A stretch of 64,000 nucleotides of DNA from JABIFK01 sp047619225 (GTDB lineage: Bacteria; Latescibacterota; UBA2968), in the NCBI GenBank assembly GCA_047619225.1, contig JBLHJX010000003.1, forward strand, positions 5,003 through 69,002. The letters are read 5' to 3'. The notes beneath the pieces are model-generated. The model was not told the origin of the DNA. It saw nothing but the letters and a program-made list of their open reading frames with translations, and did no database searches. Positions 42,628 through 51,352 of this stretch are shown here, one piece after another; position 1 is the first letter of the stretch; the number at the start of each line of letters is the position of its first letter. The position numbers were made by a program, and so were the translations under genes.

Positions 42628-43607
42628 AGTATCGCACATTGGGGCAAACAGGTTTGGAAGTTTCTGAAATTGCTTTGGGTGCGTATCCCATTGCACGTCA
42701 ACAACAGCGAGCCGATGGTACCATTGAGGTGTGGTCTGGGGCCAGTGATGATGAGTCGGTTGCATTGATTCATCGGGCACAAGACTTGGGTGTGAATTTG
42801 CTCGATTCAGCCGAAGGGTATGGCGGTGGGCATAGTGAGATTTTGGTGGGGCAAGCGCTAAAGGGACGACGCGATAAGTGGGTGATTGCGACCAAGGTGC
42901 AACCCAATCGTGGATTGGATAAAGATCAGATAGATGAAGATGCGGTTCGGCAGCACATTCGAAAAGCTTGCGAAGACAGTTTGAAGCGGATGCAAACGGA
43001 TTTTATTGATGTGTATCAGCTGCATGCAACACCTTATGAATGGGCGATGCCTGCGGTGATGGAAACATTTGCAAAGCTGAAAGTGGAAGGTAAAATTCGG
43101 TGGTACGGCATTTCGACCAATAACCAAGATGCCGTTGGAAAGTTGCAGGCTTTTGGGCCGGTCCATATTCTACAAATTGGATACAATATGTTGGAGCGAT
43201 CTGCCGATGCGTTATTGCACTGGGCAAAAGAACAGGCCATTGGAACGCTGATTCGTGTGCCTTTGGCAAAAGGACAGTTGACGGGTAAATACTTTGGCGA
43301 ACAAGCCCAACAGATTCCAGAAAATGATTTGCGTTATGCCCGTTTCCAACGACCTGAAGTGCAAGAAGGATTGAAGAAATTGCCCGAATTGCTGTTCTTG
43401 CAGAATGAAAAACGTTCGATGGTACAAGCGGCATTGCGTTTTGTATTGGATCATCCTGGGGTGTCGTGTGTGATCGCAGGAGCTAAGAATCGCGAACAGA
43501 TTGAGGCCAATGTAAAGGCATCGGACTTGGCATCCTTGACACAAGAAGAACTGGACCGCGCTCTGCCTATTGCAGATACGGTTGGGACAGCGGGGTGGAT
43601 TGGATAA
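42624..43607 (+). CDS. Aldo/keto reductase
   Basis: The protein has 327 residues, overlapping the previous gene by 4 bp. The AKR catalytic tetrad is present: Asp in LLDSAEGYG (about 58), Tyr in the same motif (about 63), Lys in IATKVQP (about 91) and His in YQLHATP (about 132). The C-terminal cofactor-binding strand AGAKNREQIEAN is typical for NADPH. It reduces sugar aldehydes or ketones or runs in the oxidative direction. The first residues (MKYRTLGQTGLEVSEI) match the family's standard start. Substrate is probably the sugar released by the operon. Confidence 0.9.
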   Translation: MKYRTLGQTGLEVSEIALGAYPIARQQQRADGTIEVWSGASDDESVALIHRAQDLGVNLLDSAEGYGGGHSEILVGQALKGRRDKWVIATKVQPNRGLDKDQIDEDAVRQHIRKACEDSLKRMQTDFIDVYQLHATPYEWAMPAVMETFAKLKVEGKIRWYGISTNNQDAVGKLQAFGPVHILQIGYNMLERSADALLHWAKEQAIGTLIRVPLAKGQLTGKYFGEQAQQIPENDLRYARFQRPEVQEGLKKLPELLFLQNEKRSMVQAALRFVLDHPGVSCVIAGAKNREQIEANVKASDLASLTQEELDRALPIADTVGTAGWIG

Positions 43608-43648
43608 GTCATTGATAAATGGGAAAACTATAAAAGGTGGCGAAGAAT

Positions 43649-44785
43649 ATGAAAATCACAGCGTTGAAGACATTTGTGCACAGCAGTGGCAATTTTTTCG
43701 TCAAGGTCGAAACGGATGAAGGGTTGTATGGGATTGGCGAAGCGGGGTTGAAAAGACGTGGTGCTGCAATTGCCGAGGTGGTGAAGAGTTTTGAACCTGA
43801 TTTGCTTGGTGAAGATCCTTCGCGCATTGAATATTTGTGGCAGGTTATGTTTCGCGGTGGGTTTTTTCCAGGCGGTGTGATTCAGTCATCGGCGGTGAGT
43901 GCGGTGGATATTGCGCTTTGGGATTTGAAGGGCAAGGCTTTGGGTGTGCCGGTTTATGAGTTGTTGGGTGGGCTTACACGGGATAAGGTGGTGTGTTATC
44001 CGCATATTGGTGAGCGAGATCAGATTGATACTTTGGTGGCCAATTGTAAAAAGCGGATGGATGAGGGATGGAAGTTCGTGCGCTGGGGGATGTCTGACCC
44101 GACAGACCCTGGGGTGTTTGAGCCGTCACGTGCGGTGCGATATGGCATTGAGCAGGTAAAAGCCGTGCGTGAAGCATGTGGTGACGAGTTGGAAATTTGT
44201 GTGGATGTGCACACCCGATTGGATCCTTCGGCGACCATTGCGTTTTGTCGGGGGGTGGAGCAATATCGTCCCTATTTTGTAGAAGATCCTTTGCGTAGTG
44301 AAAGCACGCAGAGTTTGCGCTTGGTTCGGCAACATACATCCGTACCGCTTGCGGTGGGTGAGCAGTTTGACAGCAAGTGGAAATTTCAACAGGTGATAGA
44401 AGAAGATTTGATGGATTATTGTCGGGTGGATTTGTGTATTGCTGGGGGTTTGACCGAAGCGAAAAAGATCGCTGGGTGGTGTGAAACGCATTATATCTAT
44501 TTGGCGCCGCACAATCCTTTGGGACCCGTTTCGACTGCGGCGTGTTTGCATTTGTGTTTGGCATCTCCGCTGGTGGGTGTGCAAGAATTACCCCGGGTGC
44601 CGATGTCGACGATGACAGATGTGTTCCCAAAACAAGTGCCCTTTGAAAAGGGTTATCTGCTCGTGCCTGATGGGCCTGGATTGGGAATTGAATTTAATGA
44701 AGAAGCTTTTGAGGGGATGGAGGCCTATACACCGGGCAAGGCTGCTGGTTTTAAGCGGGCGGATGGCGCGTATACAAATTGGTAG
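43649..44785 (+). CDS. Galactonate dehydratase-like enolase-superfamily enzyme
   Basis: The protein has 378 residues from the ATG at 43649 (AAAAGGTGG ahead). Active-site positions are visible: EICVDVHTRLDP (Asp-x-His), YFVEDPLRSE, AVGEQFDSKW and APHNPLGPVSTAA. These match the D-galactonate dehydratase-like branch of the mandelate racemase subgroup (DgoD has a similar APHCPLGP segment). The expected reaction is water loss from an aldonate to a 2-keto-3-deoxy acid. It is followed by Gfo/Idh genes within 20 bp. Stereochemistry of the substrate is not decided. Confidence 0.85.
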   Translation: MKITALKTFVHSSGNFFVKVETDEGLYGIGEAGLKRRGAAIAEVVKSFEPDLLGEDPSRIEYLWQVMFRGGFFPGGVIQSSAVSAVDIALWDLKGKALGVPVYELLGGLTRDKVVCYPHIGERDQIDTLVANCKKRMDEGWKFVRWGMSDPTDPGVFEPSRAVRYGIEQVKAVREACGDELEICVDVHTRLDPSATIAFCRGVEQYRPYFVEDPLRSESTQSLRLVRQHTSVPLAVGEQFDSKWKFQQVIEEDLMDYCRVDLCIAGGLTEAKKIAGWCETHYIYLAPHNPLGPVSTAACLHLCLASPLVGVQELPRVPMSTMTDVFPKQVPFEKGYLLVPDGPGLGIEFNEEAFEGMEAYTPGKAAGFKRADGAYTNW

Positions 44786-44803
44786 ATTAAAAGGGGTTTT
44801 CTT

Positions 44804-46066
44804 ATGAGCTCAGAGATTAAGATTGGTGTCATTGGGTGTGCGCGTATTTTGAACGCACATCTGCGTGGGTTTCAAGTGTTGCAAGAGAAAGGTTTTGGCG
44901 ATCACTTTCGCATTACGGCTTTGTGCGCTCGAAAAGAAGAAGACGCGCATCGTTTTCGCAAACGTGGCGAAGGGCTTGGGCCTCGGCCTGCACCTGTTGA
45001 AGCACCGGGTGACCCGCTCAATGCACCCCATATGTATATTGACGATTTGCACCCCGACCAAGAGGTGGCCATTTATACCGATTATCGGGAGATGTTGCAA
45101 TTGGGTGATGTGGATGCGGTTGTCATTTATACAGGTCATGACAACCACCATAGTATTGCGATTGATGCGATGAGAGCAGGCAAACATGTGGCGGTTGAAA
45201 AGCCGATGGCCATTTCGGTGAAAGCCGCACAGCGCATGTGTGAAGTGGCTGATGAGACGGGTTTGGTACTTGGCATTGATGAAAACGCGCATTTTGCACC
45301 CGCAACACAGGCCAGTGCTTGGGCGATTGATCAAGGTTTGATTGGGCATGTGCAGATGTTGTATCAGGGGGTGATGGGTTTTTCGTCACATCGGCCCGAT
45401 TTGGTGGCAGCACGAACACCTTGGCGACAGACCAAGTTGGGTGCGGGTGGGGGTGTGTCGATTGATTTGGGGGTGCATTTGTTCAATCGGGTACGCACGA
45501 TGTGTGGGGCCATAAAATCTGTACAAGCCATGTGGCGCACGGTGGAGCCTGTTCGAATTTTGATGGATGATGGCGATACGTCAGTTGAAGAAGAAATACA
45601 AAATCAGGTAGACGATGCGTTTTTTACCAATTTTGAATTTGAGAATGGTGCCATGGGGCATATGGCTGTGTCGCGCAGTACGCGGGGTATTCAAGTTGGT
45701 GTACCGGGGGGGACGAATATTTTTGGCAGTGCGGGTGCTTTGTCGGGAGGGAAAATCTATATTGGCGGCCAAACGTCTGATGTGTTGGGGCGGTTTAAGG
45801 CAAAAGCATCGCAGAGTGACCTTGACCGTGTGATGCCAGAAGGTATTACGGATGCGTTTGCGCTTGAACAGTTGGATTGGTTACGTGCAATTGGAGATGG
45901 CAAATCTGCGACGATGTCGGGGGAAGAAGGCACAATTGATTTGGCGTTGAGTTATGCAATTTTAGAGTCGGGCTTGCTTGGGCGGGCGGTGACGTTAGAG
46001 GAGATGTTATTGGGTGAGGCAAATGGGTATCAGCAAGAAATTGATGACTATTATGGGCTGACCTGA
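44804..46066 (+). CDS. Gfo/Idh/MocA-family oxidoreductase
   Basis: The protein has 420 residues. The N-terminal Rossmann segment (KIGVIGCARI) and VAVEKPMAISVKAA, with the conserved EKP Lys, place it in the family. The C-terminal beta-sheet domain is long, with a GGGVSIDLGVHLFNRV helix. Members oxidise, reduce or epimerise sugars and inositols with NAD(P). D-apiose dehydrogenase (ApsD) belongs to the same superfamily, so this and the next gene are distant candidates for the missing first step of apiose oxidation. The operon context instead suggests another hexose or uronate. Confidence 0.82.
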   Translation: MSSEIKIGVIGCARILNAHLRGFQVLQEKGFGDHFRITALCARKEEDAHRFRKRGEGLGPRPAPVEAPGDPLNAPHMYIDDLHPDQEVAIYTDYREMLQLGDVDAVVIYTGHDNHHSIAIDAMRAGKHVAVEKPMAISVKAAQRMCEVADETGLVLGIDENAHFAPATQASAWAIDQGLIGHVQMLYQGVMGFSSHRPDLVAARTPWRQTKLGAGGGVSIDLGVHLFNRVRTMCGAIKSVQAMWRTVEPVRILMDDGDTSVEEEIQNQVDDAFFTNFEFENGAMGHMAVSRSTRGIQVGVPGGTNIFGSAGALSGGKIYIGGQTSDVLGRFKAKASQSDLDRVMPEGITDAFALEQLDWLRAIGDGKSATMSGEEGTIDLALSYAILESGLLGRAVTLEEMLLGEANGYQQEIDDYYGLT

Positions 46067-46123
46067 TTACATGGCGAAGTGGACGTGGAGCATTGGGTGC
46101 TGTTGATTAATGGTGCGTTTGTA

Positions 46124-46151
46124 TTGACAGTTTCTGTGGGTTTTTTATATT
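46124..46151 (+). promoter_or_regulatory. Promoter before the second Gfo/Idh gene
   Basis: TTGACA (46124-46129), 16 bp, TATATT (46146-46151), 45 bp before the ATG at 46197. It suggests an internal promoter. Confidence 0.6.
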
Positions 46152-46196
46152 TGGGTGCATTTTGCGCTTTATTTTTTTGATCCAAAAGGAGGATGT

Positions 46197-47363
46197 ATGG
46201 CCAAAGAATTGAACATTGGCATGATCGGGTATTCGTTTATGGGCAAAGCCCATAGCAACGGATTTCGTCAGGTGCCTGCGTTTTTTCCAGAGTTGGGCGT
46301 TACGCCTGTTTTGAAGGTGATTTGCGGGCGCAATGAGGCTGCCGTGAAAGAGGCTGCTGCAACCTATGGTTGGGAAGAATATGCAACCGATTGGAAAAAG
46401 GTTATTGCACGTGATGATATTGATGTGATTGATATTTGTACGCCGGGGAACCAACATTTGCCGATGGTTATCGCTGCTTTGGAAGCGGGTAAGCATGTGA
46501 TTTGCGAAAAACCATTGACCAACACGTTGAAAGAGGCGAAGGAAATTTTGAAGGTTGCCAAGAAAACGCGCAAGAAAACCATGGTGGCTTTTAATTATCG
46601 TCGCGTACCTGCGGTGGCATTGGCCAAACAATTGATAGAAGAGGGTCGTATTGGTCAAATTTATCACTGGCGTGCGGTGTATTTGCAAGACTGGATTATT
46701 GATCCAGACTTTCCGTTGGTGTGGCGTTTGGAAAAAAGCAAAGCAGGGTCAGGCCCCCATGGCGATTTAAATGCACACATTATTGATTTGGCTTTGCATT
46801 TGGTGGGTGAAATTGACACGGTTGTGGGTGCCGATACGACGTTTATTAAAGAGCGGCCATTGCTTGATGCTGTTGCCGATGGTGGATTAGGTGCCAAAGG
46901 GGGTAAGAAAAAAGGCCGGGTGACCGTGGATGATGCCACATTGTTTTTGGCCCGATTTAAGAATGGTGCCTTGGGTTCATTTGAAGCGACGCGTTTTGCC
47001 GCTGGGCGACGCAATCACAATCGGTTTGAAATCAATGGCAGCAAGGGAAGCCTTGTGTTTGACTTAGAAGACATGAATCATTTGCAGTTTTACTCGCGGG
47101 ATGATGAAGATCACATGCAAGGTTTTCGGAACATTATTGTGGGTGAAGGGAGCCAGCCGTATATGGGGGCTTGGTGGCCAGCAGGTCATGTTATTGGTTG
47201 GGAACACACGTTTACGCACGAGTTTAAAGATTTCTTTGAGGCCATCGTAAAGAACAAGAAGTTTTCGCCTGACTTTACCGAAGGCGCCAAGGTTCAGGCT
47301 GTTTTGGAAGCTGTGGTGGACTCGGCAAAATCGAAGAAATGGGCAAAAGTGCCGAAGGTGTAG
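46197..47363 (+). CDS. Gfo/Idh/MocA-family oxidoreductase
   Basis: The protein has 388 residues from the ATG at 46197 behind AAAAGGAGG. The Rossmann start is GMIGYSFMGKAHSNG, followed by ICEKPLTNTLKEA with the catalytic-site Lys and HGDLNAHIIDLALHLVG with the conserved Asp/His helix. A Lys/Gly-rich insert (LGAKGGKKKGR) lies at about residue 240. The family acts on sugars and derivatives using NAD(P). It is followed by a TIM-barrel isomerase gene, and such pairs often invert a sugar carbon by oxidation and reduction. Sugar unknown. Confidence 0.85.
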   Translation: MAKELNIGMIGYSFMGKAHSNGFRQVPAFFPELGVTPVLKVICGRNEAAVKEAAATYGWEEYATDWKKVIARDDIDVIDICTPGNQHLPMVIAALEAGKHVICEKPLTNTLKEAKEILKVAKKTRKKTMVAFNYRRVPAVALAKQLIEEGRIGQIYHWRAVYLQDWIIDPDFPLVWRLEKSKAGSGPHGDLNAHIIDLALHLVGEIDTVVGADTTFIKERPLLDAVADGGLGAKGGKKKGRVTVDDATLFLARFKNGALGSFEATRFAAGRRNHNRFEINGSKGSLVFDLEDMNHLQFYSRDDEDHMQGFRNIIVGEGSQPYMGAWWPAGHVIGWEHTFTHEFKDFFEAIVKNKKFSPDFTEGAKVQAVLEAVVDSAKSKKWAKVPKV

Positions 47364-47375
47364 AAGCAAAAAAGT

Positions 47376-47444
47376 GCATAGCGTGAAGCGCGTGGGGCAT
47401 AGCGAGAAAAATGATTTTGCGCTGCGCGTAGCTCTCTACGCTAT
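47376..47444. repeat. GCATAGCG word repeats with imperfect inverted repeat
   Basis: GCATAGCG occurs at 47376-47383 and 47397-47404. The related sequence TACGCTAT closes the region, so the outer copies can pair. It lies in the 131-bp gap between two genes and has no coding potential. Confidence 0.6.
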
Positions 47445-47494
47445 CATCCGTGATTCCAAATAATTTTGTGAATGATTTAAATAGGAGTTGGAAA

Positions 47495-48493
47495 ATGGGT
47501 AGACCTTGTACGTTGTTTACTGGGCAGTGGGCAGATTTGCCATTGTCTGTGATGGCAGAAAAAGCAGTTGAATTTGGATATGATGGTTTGGAATTGGCAT
47601 GTTGGGGAGATCACTTGGATGTGCGTAAAGCGGCATCAAGTGACAGATATGTGCGTGAGAAAAAAGAATTGTTGGAACAACATGGGCTCCAGCTCTTTTC
47701 GATTAGCAACCACTTGGTGGGGCAAGCCGTTTGTGATCTGATTGACGAACGGCACAAATCCATTTTGTCACCACAAATATGGGGCAACGGCAAACCTGAA
47801 CAAGTGCGTCAACGGGCAGCCAAAGAGATGATGGTGACAGCCGAAGCGGCTAAAGCTTTGGGTGTGAAAGTGGTGAATGGTTTTACGGGGTCGTCGATTT
47901 GGCATTTGTTGTATTCTTTTCCACCTGTATCACCCAGCCAAATTGAGGCTGGTTTCCAAGATTTTGCTGATCGGTGGAATCCTATATTGGATGTGTTTAA
48001 GAAAAACCGCATCAAGTTTGCATTGGAAGTACATCCCACGGAGATTGCGTTTGATACCGCTTCGGCCGCTCGGGCGGTTAAGGCATTGAAGGGGCGTAAA
48101 GAATTTGGGTTCAATTTTGACCCCAGCCACTTGGTGTATCAAAATGTAGATTATGTGGGCTTTATCCGTGAATTTGGCGACCGTATTTATCATGTACATA
48201 TGAAAGATGCGTATTTGTCGCATATTCCGACACGCGCGGGTGTATTTGGTGGGCATACCAATTTTGGGGATCCCAATCGCAGCTGGGATTTTCGCTCGCT
48301 TGGACGCGGCAGTGTTGATTTTGAAGAAATTATTCGGGCATTGAATGATGTGGGTTACAAAGGCCCCCTATCTGTTGAATGGGAAGACATGGGTATGGAT
48401 CGTGAACACGGCGCAACCGAAGCGGCTGACTTTGTGAGGGCTGTGGATTTTGAACCCTCAAATGTTGCATTTGATGCAGCGTTTGCAGAGTAG
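47495..48493 (+). CDS. Xylose isomerase-like TIM-barrel sugar epimerase/isomerase
   Basis: The protein has 332 residues from the ATG at 47495 (ATAGGAGTTG ahead). It belongs to the AP-endonuclease-2-like TIM-barrel family. Metal-site residues appear in GLELACWGDH, ALEVHPTEIAFD (Glu and His), FNFDPSHLVYQ (Asp and His), YHVHMKDAY and VEWEDMGMD. Members isomerise or epimerise ketoses, inosose and hydroxypyruvate. The family also contains the 3-oxo-isoapionate decarboxylase OiaC, but nothing specific links this gene to that role. It ends the operon just before a strong terminator. Confidence 0.85.
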   Translation: MGRPCTLFTGQWADLPLSVMAEKAVEFGYDGLELACWGDHLDVRKAASSDRYVREKKELLEQHGLQLFSISNHLVGQAVCDLIDERHKSILSPQIWGNGKPEQVRQRAAKEMMVTAEAAKALGVKVVNGFTGSSIWHLLYSFPPVSPSQIEAGFQDFADRWNPILDVFKKNRIKFALEVHPTEIAFDTASAARAVKALKGRKEFGFNFDPSHLVYQNVDYVGFIREFGDRIYHVHMKDAYLSHIPTRAGVFGGHTNFGDPNRSWDFRSLGRGSVDFEEIIRALNDVGYKGPLSVEWEDMGMDREHGATEAADFVRAVDFEPSNVAFDAAFAE

Positions 48494-48520
48494 TTATTAA
48501 CGATCAGTGCTTGATCATTG

Positions 48521-48557
48521 GCGGTCAACAGATTTCACCCTGTTGACCGCTTTTTTA
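48521..48557 (+). terminator. Rho-independent terminator
   Basis: 11-bp arms (48521-48531 and 48540-48550, GCGGTCAACAG and complement) are followed by six T. Confidence 0.92.
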
Positions 48558-48608
48558 TGTCATTTGCCAGGCGAAGGTTATAGCTTATCTTTACGGGCAT
48601 TAAAGACG

Positions 48609-48699
48609 GAGCAACCAGCGATGAACACAGATCAACACAGATGGTACACAGAACATTTGTTATCTGTTGCTCGGCGCTTTGATGTGTGTATCTGTGGTC
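48609..48699. repeat. AACACAGAT word repeats in an inverted arrangement
   Basis: AACACAGAT occurs at 48624-48632 and 48634-48642, with a variant at 48645-48653. The opposite-strand form (ATCTGTGG) lies at about 48690. GAGCAAC/GTTGCTC (48609-48615, 48666-48672) frames the block. It is noncoding and precedes the transporter gene. Confidence 0.6.
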
Positions 48700-48723
48700 C
48701 CATTTGATTTTAGGAGTGTGTAT

Positions 48724-50280
48724 ATGGCTTTACGATATTTGTTTTTGGCGTTGTTGGTGCTGATTTCTGCGTGTGGGAAACAAGCGGCGAATACGCTCGT
48801 GTTTGGGCGTGGTGGGGATTCTGTTGGTTTGGATCCGGCGCTGGAGACAGATGGTGAGTCTTTCAAGGTGTGTGATAACATCTATGAGACATTGATCACG
48901 TTTAAGGCAGAAAGCACCGAACTTGCACCTGGTTTGGCTGAATCGTGGTCTGCTTCAGAAGATGGTCTCACTTGGACATTTCAATTGAGGCGCGGCGTGA
49001 CGTTTCACGATGGGACCGCATTTGATGCTCAGGCTGTTGTGTTTTCTTTGGCACGGCAGTTTAAATCGGATCATCCTTTTCACAAGGTAGAAGGCGCTTA
49101 TCAATATTGGAACAGCATGTCGATGAGCGATATCGTGAAGGATGTACGGGCAGTGGATGATTTTATCGTAGCGATTGATCTAAAACGCCCTAACGCGCCA
49201 TTTTTATCAAATTTGGCCATGGGCTTTTGTGGTATTGTGAGCCCGGATGGGGTGAAGAAATGGGGAGGCGATTTTGCACGTCATCCTGTGGGTACTGGGC
49301 CATTTCGATTTGTGGAGTGGATCAAAGATGATCGCATCGTTTTGGAAAAATACGCTCAATATTGGGGCACAGTGTCCAAGCTTGATCGGTTAATTTTTAG
49401 AAGTATTCCCGAAAACTCGGTTCGGTTGATTGCCTTGTCGCAAGGTTCCATTAATGGGATGGACAATCTTGTGCCTGATTTTATACCGAGTATTGAATCG
49501 GACGACCGATTGCAATTGCTTACTCAAGCGGGTATGAATGTGGGTTATTTGGCGATGAATATGGACAAAGAACCCTTCCAGGAAATGGCGGTTCGGCATG
49601 CGATTAATCATGCGGTCAATAAAAAATCATTGGTCGATAACCTGTATCAAGGGTTGGCGCTTCCTGCGGTAAACCCGATTCCGCCAACGATGTGGGGGTA
49701 TCATAAGGGCATCAAGGGTTATGACTATAATCCTGAAAAGGCCAGACAATTATTGGCGGAAGCTGGGTTTCCCAATGGATTTAAGACCACGTTGTGGGCG
49801 ATGCCTGTGCCGCGGCCTTATATGCCACAACCTATGAAAATTGCCCAAGCGATACAGGCCGATTTAAAGGCTGTGGGTATTGAGGCAGAAATTGTGACCT
49901 ATGAGTGGGGCACGTATTTGGATAAAGTACAGCGGGGACAACATGATATGGCACTTTTGGGTTGGACTGGAGACAATGGTGATCCCGATAATTTCCTTTA
50001 TGTGTTGCTCGATAAGAGCGCGACACAAATTCCTGCCAATAATATCGCCTTTTATCGCAGCGAACCGTTGCATAAAGTGCTGATTGATGCACAACAAAGC
50101 AGTGATCAAAAGCAGCGTACAGAATTGTATCACCAAGCGCAGGAAATTGTATTTCGAGATGCACCTTGGGTGCCTTTGGTGCATGCGGCTCAGACGGCAG
50201 CTTTTGACAAAAATGTTCATGGATTTCAGCTTCATCCAACAGGAAGCAAGTGGTTCCACCGTGTAGGAATTAAAGAATGA
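48724..50280 (+). CDS. ABC transporter solute-binding lipoprotein, family 5 (Dpp/Opp type)
   Basis: The protein has 518 residues from the ATG at 48724 (TTTTAGGAG ahead). The lipobox LISAC gives a lipidated Cys17. The SBP_bac_5 fold is clear: ESWSASEDGLTWTFQLRRGV near residue 90 (read in blocks), RHPVGTGPFRF and AINHAVNKKSLVDN. It binds peptides, nickel or oligosaccharides in the periplasm and delivers them to the two permeases that follow. In sugar-degrading bacteria this family often carries oligosaccharides. No ATPase gene accompanies it. Confidence 0.92.
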   Translation: MALRYLFLALLVLISACGKQAANTLVFGRGGDSVGLDPALETDGESFKVCDNIYETLITFKAESTELAPGLAESWSASEDGLTWTFQLRRGVTFHDGTAFDAQAVVFSLARQFKSDHPFHKVEGAYQYWNSMSMSDIVKDVRAVDDFIVAIDLKRPNAPFLSNLAMGFCGIVSPDGVKKWGGDFARHPVGTGPFRFVEWIKDDRIVLEKYAQYWGTVSKLDRLIFRSIPENSVRLIALSQGSINGMDNLVPDFIPSIESDDRLQLLTQAGMNVGYLAMNMDKEPFQEMAVRHAINHAVNKKSLVDNLYQGLALPAVNPIPPTMWGYHKGIKGYDYNPEKARQLLAEAGFPNGFKTTLWAMPVPRPYMPQPMKIAQAIQADLKAVGIEAEIVTYEWGTYLDKVQRGQHDMALLGWTGDNGDPDNFLYVLLDKSATQIPANNIAFYRSEPLHKVLIDAQQSSDQKQRTELYHQAQEIVFRDAPWVPLVHAAQTAAFDKNVHGFQLHPTGSKWFHRVGIKE

Positions 50281-50344
50281 GCTTTTAGCGACCAGCGTTT
50301 ACGGGCATCGCTGGTTGTCTGTTACTCATCGCGGATCTCTGAGT

Positions 50345-51352
50345 ATGAAAATTTATATTATTAAAAGAATATTGGCTTTGGTGCCGACCTTGTTAGGCAT
50401 TACTGTCTTGGTTTTTCTGATGGTGCATCTCGTTCCTGGTGACCCTGCACAGGTGATGTTGGGTGAGCGCGCCAGTGCTGAAACTTTGGAGGCATTGCGC
50501 CAAGACTTGGGATTAGATCAACCTTTACATGTGCAATTTGCGCGCTATTTGGGAGATCTGCTCCAGGGTGATTTCGGGCGATCGATCAAATCTCGTGAGC
50601 GCATTTCTGCCGAATTAATTGCGCGCTTTCCTGCGACATTGGAATTGGCCTTGGTCAGTATGGTGCTGGCCTGTTTTATTGGCTTGGGGGCGGGTATCGT
50701 CTCGGCGATTCGGCGAAATACCGTTTGGGATTATGTGGGCATGACGGTTTCTTTGGCTGGGGTGTCTTTGCCGATTTTTTGGCTGGGTTTGATGATGATT
50801 ATGGTGTTTTCTGTGTGGTTGGGTTTGTTCCCCGTTTCCGGTCGGTTGAGTTCGCATGTGTTTGTGACTTCTGTCACTGGATTGTATTTGGTCGATAGTC
50901 TACTTGCGGGGGACCTGTTTGCTTTTGGGGACGCGTTGTGGCATCTGGTATTGCCCGGGATCACATTGGGAACCGTGCCTGCGGCGGTGATTGTGCGCAT
51001 GACCCGGTCGAGTTTGTTGGAGGTTTTACGTGAAGATTATGTGCGAACGGCCTGGGCAAAGGGGTTGTCAGAGCGTGTGGTGGTCCTTCGACACGCGTTG
51101 CGCAATGCATTTATCCCGATATTGACCGTTATCAGTTTACAATTTGGGTATTTGTTAGGGGGCGCGGTGATGACGGAGTCTATTTTTGCCTGGCCGGGCT
51201 TGGGGCGCTGGTTGATAAATGCGGTTTATGCGCGTGATTTCCCTGCCATTCAGGGGGGGGTATTGTTGGTGGCCGCAACCTTTGTTATTGTCAATTTGGT
51301 TGCCGATTTGTTGTATGTGTGGCTCGATCCGAGAATTAAGTATGACGGATAG
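50345..51352 (+). CDS. ABC transporter permease, DppB type
   Basis: The protein has 335 residues from the ATG at 50345. It has about six membrane helices and the N-terminal hallmark LVPGDPAQVMLGERAS of DppB/OppB-type permeases. The EAA loop that contacts the ATPase reads YVRTAWAKGLSE, followed by RHALRNAFIPILT. It forms half of the inner-membrane channel for the substrate of the preceding binding protein. The 3' end overlaps the next permease gene by 11 bp, indicating coupled translation. Confidence 0.94.
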   Translation: MKIYIIKRILALVPTLLGITVLVFLMVHLVPGDPAQVMLGERASAETLEALRQDLGLDQPLHVQFARYLGDLLQGDFGRSIKSRERISAELIARFPATLELALVSMVLACFIGLGAGIVSAIRRNTVWDYVGMTVSLAGVSLPIFWLGLMMIMVFSVWLGLFPVSGRLSSHVFVTSVTGLYLVDSLLAGDLFAFGDALWHLVLPGITLGTVPAAVIVRMTRSSLLEVLREDYVRTAWAKGLSERVVVLRHALRNAFIPILTVISLQFGYLLGGAVMTESIFAWPGLGRWLINAVYARDFPAIQGGVLLVAATFVIVNLVADLLYVWLDPRIKYDG

